A stretch of 49,002 nucleotides of DNA from positions 1 through 49,002 of the forward strand of contig CAZDAW010000014.1 of the NCBI GenBank assembly GCA_964503685.1, read 5' to 3'. The translations under genes were made by a program, and so were the position numbers. Source of the DNA: CAZDAW01 sp964503685 (GTDB lineage: Bacteria; Chloroflexota; Anaerolineae; Anaerolineales; Anaerolineaceae). Below the pieces are notes generated by a model that ran no database searches, was not told the origin of the DNA, and was given only the letters and a program-made list of their open reading frames with translations. This document shows, one piece after another, positions 15,314-24,094 of this stretch (positions within the stretch are counted from its first letter, which is position 1; each line of letters begins with the position of its first letter).

Positions 15314-16513
15314 TTATTTTAGAGACCGCGCAAACCGAGCACCAAAAGCGACCCCCATATCCAAATCTTCTTTTGTGGGTCGTCCGTTAAATACGAGAAT
15401 ATCAAACAATGTCCATCCAAGCGCTTCCACTTTCTGGGCAAATTGTTCCTTTGCGCCTATTCCCCAGCCATAACTGCCAAAGAAAGCGGCTTGTTTAGGC
15501 CCTACCTTTTTCTCTCCAGCCATATCCAAGATATTCTTAATCAATGGGAATAATCCCCCCTCATAAGTCGGGGCGCCAATCATTACTCCCTGCTGGGTCA
15601 ATAAAGAGGGCAAAATATAGCTGACATTGATTCGCCCCGCATCAAACAAATTAATATGCAGACCCTCTCCGGCAAGACCCTGCGCGACCGCTTCCATCAT
15701 TTTTTCCGTATTACGATACATGGAAGCATAAATCAAGGTCACACCTTTTTCGGCTGGATCAGACGCATAGGATATCCATTGTTTATACCAGGTGATTACA
15801 TCTTGAAGATTTTTTTGCCAGACAGGGCCATGAGATGGCGCAATAATAGAAATTGGTACATCGGCTAACTTAGATACAGCTTTTGATGCAGTTTTATTAA
15901 ATTGAGCTACGATATTGGCATAATAACGCAAAGCGTTATTTTTCAGGCTTGACTTATCAATTAAATCATAGTCATCTTCAAAAATTTTACCGTTCAACGC
16001 CCCATAACTGCCAAACGCATCACACGAAAAAAGGATTTTTTCATTCGGTTCATAAGTCATCATCGTTTCTGGCCAATGCACAAACGGTGTTGAAACGAAC
16101 TGCAAAGTGTGCTTGCCCAATGAGATCGTTTCCATATCGCCAACAACCTGAATATTTTCGGTGATCTCATAATAAGCAGAAAGCATTTTTTTCGTTTTCT
16201 CGGTACCAATAATCGTTGCCTGAGGCGCAAGTTGGCGTAATACACGAACAGCGCCAGTATGATCCGGTTCCATGTGATTGATAATGATATAATCTAATTT
16301 TGATAACTCGATAAACTGACTAATTTGCGCAATAAAATCATCAATGTAACTGGCTTTCACCAGATCAACTATGGCATTCTTGTGATCTTTGACCAAATAA
16401 CTGTTATAAGAGATCCCCACATCTTGGATAGGCCATATTCCTTCAAACAAATCAGTCAGGCGATCATTTACCCCAACCCAATAAATATCCGGTTTGATCA
16501 TAACTGGTAACAT
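15314..16513 (-). CDS. fprA: Flavodiiron protein (A-type flavoprotein, O2/NO reductase)
   Basis: 399 residues. The N-terminal metallo-beta-lactamase-like domain has the di-iron ligands H80-x-E82-x-D84-H85 (NHMEPDHTG), H146 (FVHWPE), D165 (SCDAFGS) and a later His in APSHGPVW. A flavodoxin-like FMN domain follows from about 250 (TLIYASMYRNTEKMMEAVAQGL). Such proteins reduce oxygen or nitric oxide to protect anaerobes and take electrons from rubredoxin or F420H2. This fits an organism that also encodes oxygen-sensitive PFOR at 43144. The start at ATG 16513 is preceded by AGGAG and further purines. It is the first gene of a minus-strand cluster running to 11241. Confidence 0.93.
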   Translation of the reverse strand: MLPVMIKPDIYWVGVNDRLTDLFEGIWPIQDVGISYNSYLVKDHKNAIVDLVKASYIDDFIAQISQFIELSKLDYIIINHMEPDHTGAVRVLRQLAPQATIIGTEKTKKMLSAYYEITENIQVVGDMETISLGKHTLQFVSTPFVHWPETMMTYEPNEKILFSCDAFGSYGALNGKIFEDDYDLIDKSSLKNNALRYYANIVAQFNKTASKAVSKLADVPISIIAPSHGPVWQKNLQDVITWYKQWISYASDPAEKGVTLIYASMYRNTEKMMEAVAQGLAGEGLHINLFDAGRINVSYILPSLLTQQGVMIGAPTYEGGLFPLIKNILDMAGEKKVGPKQAAFFGSYGWGIGAKEQFAQKVEALGWTLFDILVFNGRPTKEDLDMGVAFGARFARSLK

Positions 16514-16735
16514 ACCTCACCCTCTCCTCTCACTTGATTTATTGACAAATTATATCCTACATAAACCACCGATGGTTAACAACCAGTATATCGACAAAAT
16601 CCTCTATTGAATGCTTGAGATAACCCTTATCATCGATACGCGATTAATAAAGAAGGTCATAATATACTGCATCTCGTTCTAAAAAAATCGTTTCGGTCCC
16701 TCCCTAGTTCCATTAATGTTTTTGCCGCGATTTAC
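16514..16735. other. Divergent intergenic region fprA/rplS
   Basis: About 220 AT-rich bases between the fprA start and the rplS promoter. There is no open frame of note and no tRNA. It presumably holds the fprA promoter, which I could not fix with confidence. Confidence 0.4.
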
Positions 16736-16764
16736 TTTACGTAGTAATCTGCCCGTGTTATAAT
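16736..16764 (+). promoter_or_regulatory. Promoter of rplS
   Basis: TTTACG (16736-16741), 17-nt spacer, TGT-TATAAT with the -10 at 16759-16764. The leader to the ATG at 16846 is about 75 nt and contains a small CTTCC / GGAAG hairpin near 16795-16810. Confidence 0.6.
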
Positions 16765-16845
16765 TTGTTCCCACGCTGATTATAGCGAATATCCCTTCCC
16801 ATAAAGGAAGTTGTGAGAAATTATTACAGGCAAGGATGAAAGACG

Positions 16846-17196
16846 ATGAGTGAATTAATTAAAGCCGTTGAAGTACCTGCGAATCCAAATATTCCACCCC
16901 TACGACCTGGAGATGCGGTCAGTGTCCATGTACGGATTAAAGAGGGCAACCGCGAGCGTATTCAAGAGTTCAAAGGAACGATCCTTTTCGTTCGAGGCCG
17001 GGCAAATAATGCGAGTTTTACAGTTCGAAGACTCGCCAGCAATGGAATTGGTGTCGAACGAACCTTTTTAACCCACTCCCCGCGCATTGAGAAGGTAGTT
17101 GTGGAGCGCCATAATCATGTCCGCCGAGCCCGCTTATTCTTCTTACGTGGACGCACGGGTAAAAGCGCCCGCCTCAAGCAAAAATTTACTGCCTGA
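16846..17196 (+). CDS. rplS: 50S ribosomal protein L19
   Basis: 116 residues, the normal length. Typical L19 features are RPGDAVSVHVRIKEGNRERIQEFKG (residues about 21-45), GIGVERTFLTHSPRIEKV and VRRARLFFLRGRTGKSARLKQK near the end. It lies at the 30S-50S interface. It stands alone rather than in the common rpsP-rimM-trmD-rplS operon, with its own promoter and terminator. Confidence 0.97.
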   Translation: MSELIKAVEVPANPNIPPLRPGDAVSVHVRIKEGNRERIQEFKGTILFVRGRANNASFTVRRLASNGIGVERTFLTHSPRIEKVVVERHNHVRRARLFFLRGRTGKSARLKQKFTA

Positions 17197-17222
17197 TCCT
17201 GGCTATTCATGACGAAATTGCA

Positions 17223-17255
17223 GGGCGTTATCTGATCGTCGGATACGCCCTTTTT
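17223..17255 (+). terminator. Terminator after rplS
   Basis: Stem GGGCGTtATC / GATACGCCC with one bulged base and a 9-nt loop, followed by TTTTTG. It isolates rplS from the downstream hydrolase gene. Confidence 0.85.
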
Positions 17256-17283
17256 GTGTTTTTAGCCAGTTAAACAATGCCTT

Positions 17284-18033
17284 ATGAAATCACCACTGAT
17301 CGGTGTTACCACAAAACGTTCACCCGACCCTGACGTAAAAGAGTTGGTTACTGTTATCTCAGAAGCATACGTTCAGGCATTGATCGACGCCGGCGCAACT
17401 CCGGTGTTAATCCCATTGGAAATACCAAATTCCCAATTATTGGATTTGGAAAATCGCCTGGATGGAATATTATTTACAGGCGGCGGCGATATTGATCCAC
17501 GACATTACAGCGGCGCGCCTCATCCCAGAGTTGGTGATATTGACGAAGATCGAGATCGAATTGAAATACAACTGGTACTTAATGCTGCACAAACAAAATT
17601 GCCCTTTCTGGCAATCTGCCGAGGGATTCAGGTTGTCAATGTTGCTCTCGGCGGCAACCTGTACAGTGATATCGCTGACCAAAAACCAAAAGCAATTCGT
17701 CATGATTACTACCCTGACTGGCCAAGAAATCACCTTGCCCATTCAGTTGAAATCAAGCCCAATAGCCATTTAGCTAAGATCTTTGGGGCTGCGAATATCC
17801 AGGTCAACAGTTTACACCATCAAGGGATCAATCAAATTGCGCCGCCACTTACCCCCACTGCTTATGCTCCCGACGGTTTAGTTGAAGGCGTTGAATTGGA
17901 TGATCATCCCTTTGGGATTGGCGTTCAATGGCATCCGGAATGGCTACTGAATATCGAAACCATGCGAGCATTATTCAAGCAATTTACCCGGTCAGCATGC
18001 GAATACCTGACAAAACGACAATTGAACAGGTGA
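17284..18033 (+). CDS. Gamma-glutamyl-gamma-aminobutyrate hydrolase family (class I glutamine amidotransferase-like)
   Basis: 249 residues. The catalytic triad of the PuuD/peptidase C26 family is visible: nucleophile C112 in LAICRGIQVVN, and H217 and E219 in GVQWHPEW. GILFTGGGDIDPRHY and SLHHQGIN are also family marks. The enzymes cleave gamma-glutamyl amide bonds, for example gamma-glutamyl-GABA in putrescine breakdown. There are no other putrescine-pathway genes nearby. The next gene, murI, begins four bases after the stop, so a link to glutamate or cell-wall precursor metabolism is possible; a role on other gamma-glutamyl compounds is equally open. Confidence 0.88.
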   Translation: MKSPLIGVTTKRSPDPDVKELVTVISEAYVQALIDAGATPVLIPLEIPNSQLLDLENRLDGILFTGGGDIDPRHYSGAPHPRVGDIDEDRDRIEIQLVLNAAQTKLPFLAICRGIQVVNVALGGNLYSDIADQKPKAIRHDYYPDWPRNHLAHSVEIKPNSHLAKIFGAANIQVNSLHHQGINQIAPPLTPTAYAPDGLVEGVELDDHPFGIGVQWHPEWLLNIETMRALFKQFTRSACEYLTKRQLNR

Positions 18034-18036
18034 AAG

Positions 18037-18891
18037 ATGAGAGAAATCATCGATGCGCAATCACCTGTGGGAATCTTTGACTCCGGAGTCGGTGGACTTT
18101 CAGTTCTAAAACACATTCGTCAACAACTTCCCTACGAATCGATTATTTATCTGGCCGACCAGGGACACGTACCATACGGACCACGGTCGTTGGAAGAAGT
18201 TCGGAATTTCTCAGAGAATATAACCCGCTTCTTGCTGGCGCATAAAGCAAAGATTATCGTCGTAGCTTGCAATGCCGCCTCGGCGGCTGCCTTAAAATAT
18301 TTGCGTCAAACTTTCCCCGCCACATCCTTCGTCGGCATGGAACCTGCTGTTAAGCCAGCGGCAGAACAAACAATTAGCGGCACTGTCGGGGTATTAGCCA
18401 CCCCTGCTACATTCCAGGGAGCATTATATGCTTCTGTGGTAGAACGGTTTGCAAATGGCGTTAATATTCTGCAAAATACATGCCCAGGATTGGTGGCGCA
18501 AATTGAAAGCGGGCTTCTTGATTCAGCAGAAACCCGCCACATTCTTGAAACCGCTTTATCACCCATGTTGAAAAAGGGCATCGATACTGTCGTTTTAGGT
18601 TGCACTCATTATCCATTCGTAATACCGCAAATCCAGAGTATTGTTGGCCCACACGTTCGTGTGATTGATCCCGCGCCTGCGGTTGCCCGCCAAATCAAAC
18701 GGCTGCTAGAGGCGCAACATTTATTAAATCTTGGCCCCGACACCGGACACCTCAACTTTTTTACAACCGGTGATGCACAGGCATTTACAAATCTTCTTCC
18801 GAAACTTCTTGGTGAAGATGGTAAAGTAACCCCCTTAAAATGGATAGACGAAAAATTATCGATAGACCAGCAGATTAATCAGCAGGAATAA
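18037..18891 (+). CDS. murI: Glutamate racemase
   Basis: 284 residues. Makes D-glutamate for peptidoglycan. All key motifs are present: IFDSGVGGLSVL near the N-terminus, the first catalytic cysteine in VACNAASAA (residue about 74) and the second in VLGCTHYPF (residue about 188). It is close behind the C26 hydrolase gene. Its last 17 bases overlap the end of the CYTH gene on the opposite strand. Presence of murI here, murJ at 31192 and LysM proteins indicates a peptidoglycan-containing wall. Confidence 0.96.
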   Translation: MREIIDAQSPVGIFDSGVGGLSVLKHIRQQLPYESIIYLADQGHVPYGPRSLEEVRNFSENITRFLLAHKAKIIVVACNAASAAALKYLRQTFPATSFVGMEPAVKPAAEQTISGTVGVLATPATFQGALYASVVERFANGVNILQNTCPGLVAQIESGLLDSAETRHILETALSPMLKKGIDTVVLGCTHYPFVIPQIQSIVGPHVRVIDPAPAVARQIKRLLEAQHLLNLGPDTGHLNFFTTGDAQAFTNLLPKLLGEDGKVTPLKWIDEKLSIDQQINQQE

Positions 18892-19483
18892 CATTCAAAT
18901 CTTTCGCAGATACTTTTACACCATTAAAATTTCCAAAAGTCAGGTCGTTGAATTCTAACTTCAGGTTATCCCTTACTTGTTGGAACAACGCCATATAACT
19001 CACTGTAATCCGCGTCTCCCATTTTAGTTGTAATTCCTCAGTAACCGACTTTATACTTTCTGCATCTGGGCCCTCGATTTCCACAAACCAACCGTATGGC
19101 ATTTCATCAATAACAATCAGTACGTTGTCAAGAGAATAAGTCTCGCGGTATTTCTCATAACGGATATAAGCTTCATACCCAAGAGCCTCAAAGAAAGCTC
19201 GCGCAGAATCAAAGTCGCTGACTTCAAATTCAATTTCCTGACGGGCGCTGACATCCACTCGATCTTGCGCCGGGCCCTTGTAAGTAAGATGCGAGGCATT
19301 ATCTTTTCGTAAACGAAGTACCCGAAAATTTTTAGTTAATTCGCGCGTGGGAAGATCAAAGCGCAAGTTTAACTCGAATACTCTAGGAGAAACCAGATCA
19401 CCTTTCAATTTTTTGATCTTTTCCAACAACCTATCGGGATGGGAAAGATAAAACTTCACTTCCAATTCCTGATCAGTCTTCAC
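18875..19483 (-). CDS. CYTH-domain protein (class IV adenylate cyclase / triphosphatase type)
   Basis: About 202 residues from the GTG at 19483. The ExExK signature of CYTH tunnel enzymes is at the N-terminus (ELEVKFYL). Further basic and acidic tunnel residues follow: FRVLRLRKDN, LTYKGP, RQEIEFEV, RYEKYRETY, IDEMPYGWFVEIEG. CYTH proteins act on triphosphates (thiamine triphosphate, inorganic tripolyphosphate, ATP to cAMP); the substrate cannot be told here. I chose GTG 19483 because it has AGAGG upstream and overlaps the stop of the preceding gene (GTGA); an ATG at 19516 is possible. It is coupled to a small membrane protein gene. Confidence 0.85.
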   Translation of the reverse strand: MKTDQELEVKFYLSHPDRLLEKIKKLKGDLVSPRVFELNLRFDLPTRELTKNFRVLRLRKDNASHLTYKGPAQDRVDVSARQEIEFEVSDFDSARAFFEALGYEAYIRYEKYRETYSLDNVLIVIDEMPYGWFVEIEGPDAESIKSVTEELQLKWETRITVSYMALFQQVRDNLKLEFNDLTFGNFNGVKVSAKDLNVIPAD

Positions 19484-19911
19484 GATATTTCCTCTTGTTT
19501 TGGTTTTTCTTGACAAAAATACTTTTTTCCAGTTGGATGAAGTAACACCCAGGCCACATAAGCTATCACGATTATTGAAAGCATAATATAAAGTGGATAA
19601 CGTCGTGGATTAGATAACTCTGCAATAAAAAGGCGATCAATCCAGACATAAATGGTATCCAGAATGGTAATACATAACGTTCCCCACCACGACCATCGCC
19701 AGCCAAACCATACCCCCAATGCCAAAATTAGGCCGAGCAACGCCTGAATAATACCACTGATTACCAGATATAATGGGTCCCCGCCAAGCAAAGTGTGAGT
19801 TAGCAGTTCCCATAATTCTATTGCCTGCCATGTCTGTAAAAAACCCCCAACAGCCCAAATAAGCAATCCTATTGCCAGAATAGTTAAAGTAAATGGGCGT
19901 TTAATTTGCAT
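19480..19911 (-). CDS. Small membrane protein, four predicted transmembrane helices
   Basis: About 143 residues from the ATG at 19911 (GGATGA upstream); ATG 19923 or TTG 19953 are alternative starts. Hydrophobic segments occur near FTLTILAIGLLIWAVGGF, YLVISGIIQALLGLILAL, SWWGTLCITILDTIYVWI and YIMLSIIVIAYVAWVLL. The short tail is charged. No family recognised. It lies between the GT39-like gene and the CYTH gene, overlapping the latter by four bases (GTGA), so it is probably produced together with the CYTH protein. Confidence 0.7.
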   Translation of the reverse strand: MQIKRPFTLTILAIGLLIWAVGGFLQTWQAIELWELLTHTLLGGDPLYLVISGIIQALLGLILALGVWFGWRWSWWGTLCITILDTIYVWIDRLFIAELSNPRRYPLYIMLSIIVIAYVAWVLLHPTGKKYFCQEKPKQEEIS

Positions 19912-19958
19912 AGGTAGAATCATCCATTGAATAAAATATAGCCTGGATCGCAAAATGT

Positions 19959-22040
19959 TTATGGCGACTTCAGCGTAACTTCATACAGATAATATAATGT
20001 CTTTCGTGTGCGGCCATTCTGCACAATAAGATGACCGCCAGGATAATCAGACTCGACACCAGCCAGATCATTTTCTAAACCAGGTAAAAAGACAAAGATT
20101 AAATGATCACCAGTTGGAACCGGGTTTTGAGGATCACCCCAAGGATAAAGCATATCATGGCCCTTTATATGCGGCGCCAGATAAGGCAAACTGGCTATTG
20201 AGGCATATCCCATCCGCGGAACGCCAAAGAAGTAAACCTGCCAGTCGTTTGATCGAGTTTGTAAATAATCTGCAAGTCGCTGTGCAACAAACGTATTATC
20301 ACCACCAAAATCGCTATGCGGAATATATTCTTTAAAGTAGAACCAAAGATCATCCGCACATATTGCAAGGCTCACAACAACCAGTAACAGGTTGAACCAC
20401 TTCCGCCAGCGTTCCCAAACCCGTGTTAATAAAGAAAAAAAACTATCCAATGAATACCCAACGATCAAAGCACAGAGCGGGGCCGCAGCGATATATCTCT
20501 GCGCTGCCGGCGTACTTTCACTCAAACCACCTGTAACCATAAACGCAAACAACCAGCAAAACAACATCTGCGTCTGACTTTCTCGCACGTTTAACAATAA
20601 AAATGCAATACCTAAAAGGAAAGCAACGCCCGGTAAAACACGTAAAATTGGCGTCCCCGGCGTGTACCATACTTGTAACGGCAGATTCGTAAACGCCAGG
20701 AACCCCAAACCGATCTGGCGTAACACAATTACCCAGGCAGGCAAACCAGTACTGGAGGCTTCGTTCTTCATCCAAGCCCCAAATATCGATACGCGCTGCA
20801 TCGGCGCCATAAATTCTGTCGGCCGCATCACATATAGCCAGGCTAAAGGCAAAACGACAATAAGTGTAACCAGACCCATCAGAATTAAATAGGGGAAAAT
20901 CCGTTTAAAATGCTTGAAGTCGATAATGCCTGCAATTAATAAAAACAATGGAATAATCGCGAAAAGCATCCGACTGCTGGTGTAAAAGTATTGAGAAAAA
21001 CCCAATCCCAAACCCGCTAAAACGAAAGATGACCGATTGGTATATTTCCAACCATGCCAAAAAGCTCCTAATACAATGATATAAAACAGCCCATCCCAAA
21101 TGTTATTTAATCCGATCCGACTGAAGTTGATATGATAATGTAAGCAGGCCAAAATAGCCGCTGCCAGAAGGCCAATTTTATAACCATACATTGCCCTGCC
21201 AACGTAAAATAATGCTAACACGGTCAAAGCCCCCACCAGAGCAGAAGGAATACGTAAAGCGGCTGTCGTTTGACCCAACATGGAAATAAAAATGGATTGA
21301 ATAAAGAAATAGAAAGTTGGAAAAGAAAACCAACCTACTGTAAAAATATTGTCAACTTCACCGTGAGCAAAACGCGCTGAATATAACCCTGAAGAAGCTT
21401 CATCTCCTGATAATACGTCTGGAATTTGAGCTGTCGATGTAACTCTGACGAGAATTGCTATGAGAAAAATTACAATAACTGGTATAGCGTCTCGCCAATT
21501 TGGATGGAATCGCGCATACTCTTTTCCTCGCCCACCTGAGACAACCAAAACAATAGCAATACCCCAGCTGATTAAAGCGATTGGCCGGTCGATCATTTTT
21601 TCTTCGAAACCCGAAGCAATTGTCGCGACAATAACGAACGGAATACTCATAAAAAGAAGGAACAACTGAGCGACAGACACACCAAGCCAGCCACACAGTT
21701 TCGAGGCAATACCTGAAAGCCACCTGGGTAATCGGCCGCTCTCAATAACGGAAGCACCTAAGATGAATACTGAAACACCCAGGGCAGAAAGGCCCAGAGA
21801 TATCCAATAATAATTCCGAAGATAAAATGGCAGTTGAAAACTCAATATATGGGATAAAAGCAATAACCCTGCGCCAAGCAACACCAGTTCTACCCCAAAT
21901 TTTATATCTATCCTATGTAAGTGTCTCAGATCAACATCAGTGGTTTTCATCGCAGTTGAACTACCCCCTGATAAATTAGCTAGTAAAACAGAATCATCTT
22001 GCAATTCTTCTATAAAGTAAACATCATCCTCGTCACTCAT
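19959..22040 (-). CDS. GT39-type membrane glycosyltransferase (ArnT/PMT family)
   Basis: 693 residues with about 12 hydrophobic segments. The first external loop carries the acidic motif of the PMT/ArnT fold (LSGDEASSGLYSARFAHGE, residues about 210-228). It is followed by FPTFYFFIQSIFISMLG, RIPSALVGALTVLALFYVGR and HYHINFSRIGLNN, all typical of PMT_2 glycosyltransferases that use polyprenyl-phosphate sugars. A cytoplasmic N-terminal tail of about 45 residues precedes the first helix. The C-terminal external domain starts near residue 575. Likely role: glycosylation of exported proteins or lipids. The start ATG 22040 lacks a Shine-Dalgarno and lies 6 nt after TGC-TATAAT. Confidence 0.85.
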   Translation of the reverse strand: MSDEDDVYFIEELQDDSVLLANLSGGSSTAMKTTDVDLRHLHRIDIKFGVELVLLGAGLLLLSHILSFQLPFYLRNYYWISLGLSALGVSVFILGASVIESGRLPRWLSGIASKLCGWLGVSVAQLFLLFMSIPFVIVATIASGFEEKMIDRPIALISWGIAIVLVVSGGRGKEYARFHPNWRDAIPVIVIFLIAILVRVTSTAQIPDVLSGDEASSGLYSARFAHGEVDNIFTVGWFSFPTFYFFIQSIFISMLGQTTAALRIPSALVGALTVLALFYVGRAMYGYKIGLLAAAILACLHYHINFSRIGLNNIWDGLFYIIVLGAFWHGWKYTNRSSFVLAGLGLGFSQYFYTSSRMLFAIIPLFLLIAGIIDFKHFKRIFPYLILMGLVTLIVVLPLAWLYVMRPTEFMAPMQRVSIFGAWMKNEASSTGLPAWVIVLRQIGLGFLAFTNLPLQVWYTPGTPILRVLPGVAFLLGIAFLLLNVRESQTQMLFCWLFAFMVTGGLSESTPAAQRYIAAAPLCALIVGYSLDSFFSLLTRVWERWRKWFNLLLVVVSLAICADDLWFYFKEYIPHSDFGGDNTFVAQRLADYLQTRSNDWQVYFFGVPRMGYASIASLPYLAPHIKGHDMLYPWGDPQNPVPTGDHLIFVFLPGLENDLAGVESDYPGGHLIVQNGRTRKTLYYLYEVTLKSP

Positions 22041-22046
22041 ACTGAG

Positions 22047-22055
22047 ATTATAGCA
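22047..22055 (-). promoter_or_regulatory. Extended -10 promoter of the GT39 gene (leaderless)
   Basis: TGC-TATAAT on the minus strand ends 6 nt before the start codon at 22040. It stands back to back with the gatC promoter. Confidence 0.6.
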
Positions 22056-22062
22056 TAGCAGC

Positions 22063-22090
22063 TTGACATCCCCTAAATCTACGATATACT
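22063..22090 (+). promoter_or_regulatory. Sigma70-type promoter of the gatCA operon
   Basis: TTGACA (22063-22068), 16-nt spacer, TATACT (22085-22090); leader of about 43 nt to ATG 22140. Confidence 0.75.
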
Positions 22091-22139
22091 GACCTTTGAA
22101 CGAAATCTTTAAAACCTTTGCGAATTGATCAGGTGTAGT

Positions 22140-22460
22140 ATGTCAGACCAAATTTCACCAGAAACTTTTGATCACTTAGTTGACCTGGCCGCCCTTGAAT
22201 TAGACCCAAAAGAATCCGAATATCTGCGCCAGCAACTCAACAACCAGCTAAAATCCATTCATGAATTAGAAGCCGTTCCATTAGACGAAAATATTACAAT
22301 CACATCACACGGCATCCCTTACACAAGAGATATCAGCCCTGATTTGCGCTCTGACGAGTGGATTCCATATTCTGACCCGGGAGAGATATTAAGACAAACT
22401 CCCCAAACAGATAATGGGTATATAGTAGTTCCGGATATTCCACATACCGATTTAAAGTGA
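22140..22460 (+). CDS. gatC: Asp/Glu-tRNA amidotransferase subunit C
   Basis: 106 residues. GatC wraps around GatA and stabilises the GatCAB complex that converts mischarged Glu-tRNA-Gln or Asp-tRNA-Asn to the amidated forms. The N-terminal helical part ISPETFDHLVDLAALEL and the C-terminal RSDEW plus ILRQTPQTDNGYIVVP are typical. I place the start at ATG 22140 with AGG seven bases upstream; a TTG at 22125 is also open. First gene of the gat cluster. Confidence 0.93.
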   Translation: MSDQISPETFDHLVDLAALELDPKESEYLRQQLNNQLKSIHELEAVPLDENITITSHGIPYTRDISPDLRSDEWIPYSDPGEILRQTPQTDNGYIVVPDIPHTDLK

Positions 22461-22502
22461 TCAGATATTAGGTATACAATACACCTCTCCTGGACAAATG
22501 CT

Positions 22503-24089
22503 ATGGAACTTTGCGATTATTCTGTTCATCAATTAACTACCATGCTCCACCAACATCAGGTTTCTGCAGTGGAAATTTTAGAGTCCACGCTGGAACGTAT
22601 TCAATCCGTAGATGGACGCCATGGCAGCCTGGATATCCGGGAAGAAATTCCTGAAGATGCTCAAAAAGTACATGCATTTATCACCCAAACTACTGAGCAG
22701 GCATATGCCCAAGCGAAAATTATCGATCAAAAATTTGCAAAAGGTGAAGACCCCGGTTTACTGGCTGGAATTCCATTCACGGTTAAAGATATTTTCTGTG
22801 TTAAAGGAACGCCATCCACTGCAGCCTCTCGCATTCTGGCAAATTTCATCGCGCCATATACGGCTACCCCGGTTATAAGAATGGAAGCAGCCGGGGGAGT
22901 CATGCTTGGGAAAGTTAACCTAGATGAATTCACCTACGGGTCATCCAGTGAATCCTCTGCCTTTCGCCCTGTACCACGCAACCCGTGGAATACCAGCCGG
23001 GTACCGGGTGGCTCATCAGGCAGCAGTACAGCCGCGGTTGCTGCTGGTGAAGGTGCGCTTTCACTGGGAACTGATACAGCCGGCTCAATCCGCCAGCCAG
23101 CCGCATTTTGTGGTGTTGTCGGTGTGAAACCAACCTATGGACGTGTTTCCCGTTTTGGATTAATTGCATTTGCCTCCTCCTTAGATTGTCCTGGCCCCGT
23201 TGCACGAAACATCACCGATGCTGCCCTGATGCTTAAAGTGATTGCAGGAGCTGACCCCCACGATAGTACTGCGGTTACTGTACCAGTCCCTGATTACCTT
23301 GCTGAGCTGGAAAAAGGCGTAAAAGGGATGCGCATTGGCCTTTCTCCAGATTACTTCTTAATCAATTACTTCGACCTTGAAAGCGGCGAGTTCCAGCGCC
23401 AACCGATTACCCCAGAAATTGAGGCCGCTGTTCGCCGGGCCGCACAACTCTATAAAGACATGGGCGCAGAAATCATTGAAGATGTCCCCATGCCAAACAC
23501 CCGTTATGGCATACCGGCTTACTTTGTAATCTCACGGGTCGAAGCCGCCTCGAACTTGCACCGCTTCGATGGGGTTAAGTACGGCTACCGAACGTCCGAT
23601 AAAGTTGCTGATCTGCGCGAAATGTACCGCAAATCACGTGCCCAGGGGTTCGGCCTCCAACCCAAATTGCGTATTCTGATGGGTATGTATGTCAGCGCCG
23701 CACAATATAGCGAGCAATATTACAACCGGGCGCTAAAAATCCGCACAATGATCCGGCAAGATTTTGATCATGTTTTTGATCCCGACGGTCCATACCGCTT
23801 AAACGCCTTACTCACCCCTACTACACCCACAACCGCTTTCCCGATTGGGGCCGTTTACGGCGACTCGGTTCTGATGCAGTATGCCGATCAACTCACTGTT
23901 CCTGCAAATCACGCTGGCGTGCCAGGTTTATCAATGCCTGGCGGATTAGACCGCGAAGGATTACCAATCGGTATCCAGCTCCTCGGCCCTGATTTTTCAG
24001 AAGCAACGCTCTTACGAATTGGACGCGCCTACGAAGTCGCCACACAGACAGATACGTGGCGAAACGCTATACCTGAAGCATTAGTATAA
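22503..24089 (+). CDS. gatA: Asp/Glu-tRNA amidotransferase subunit A
   Basis: 528 residues, somewhat longer than the usual 480-490. Amidase-signature enzyme that releases ammonia from glutamine for GatB. The catalytic Ser-cisSer-Lys triad can be placed by its spacing: K95 (FTVKD), S171 (VPGGSSGSS) and S195 (DTAGSIRQPA). About 18 extra residues near 37-54 (GRHGSLDIREEIPEDAQ) lie before the usual KVHAFI segment. Further insertion is near residues 285-305. The stop is five bases before the DNA methyltransferase start, so gatA, the R-M pair and gatB form one tight run. Confidence 0.96.
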   Translation: MELCDYSVHQLTTMLHQHQVSAVEILESTLERIQSVDGRHGSLDIREEIPEDAQKVHAFITQTTEQAYAQAKIIDQKFAKGEDPGLLAGIPFTVKDIFCVKGTPSTAASRILANFIAPYTATPVIRMEAAGGVMLGKVNLDEFTYGSSSESSAFRPVPRNPWNTSRVPGGSSGSSTAAVAAGEGALSLGTDTAGSIRQPAAFCGVVGVKPTYGRVSRFGLIAFASSLDCPGPVARNITDAALMLKVIAGADPHDSTAVTVPVPDYLAELEKGVKGMRIGLSPDYFLINYFDLESGEFQRQPITPEIEAAVRRAAQLYKDMGAEIIEDVPMPNTRYGIPAYFVISRVEAASNLHRFDGVKYGYRTSDKVADLREMYRKSRAQGFGLQPKLRILMGMYVSAAQYSEQYYNRALKIRTMIRQDFDHVFDPDGPYRLNALLTPTTPTTAFPIGAVYGDSVLMQYADQLTVPANHAGVPGLSMPGGLDREGLPIGIQLLGPDFSEATLLRIGRAYEVATQTDTWRNAIPEALV

Positions 24090-24094
24090 ACAAT

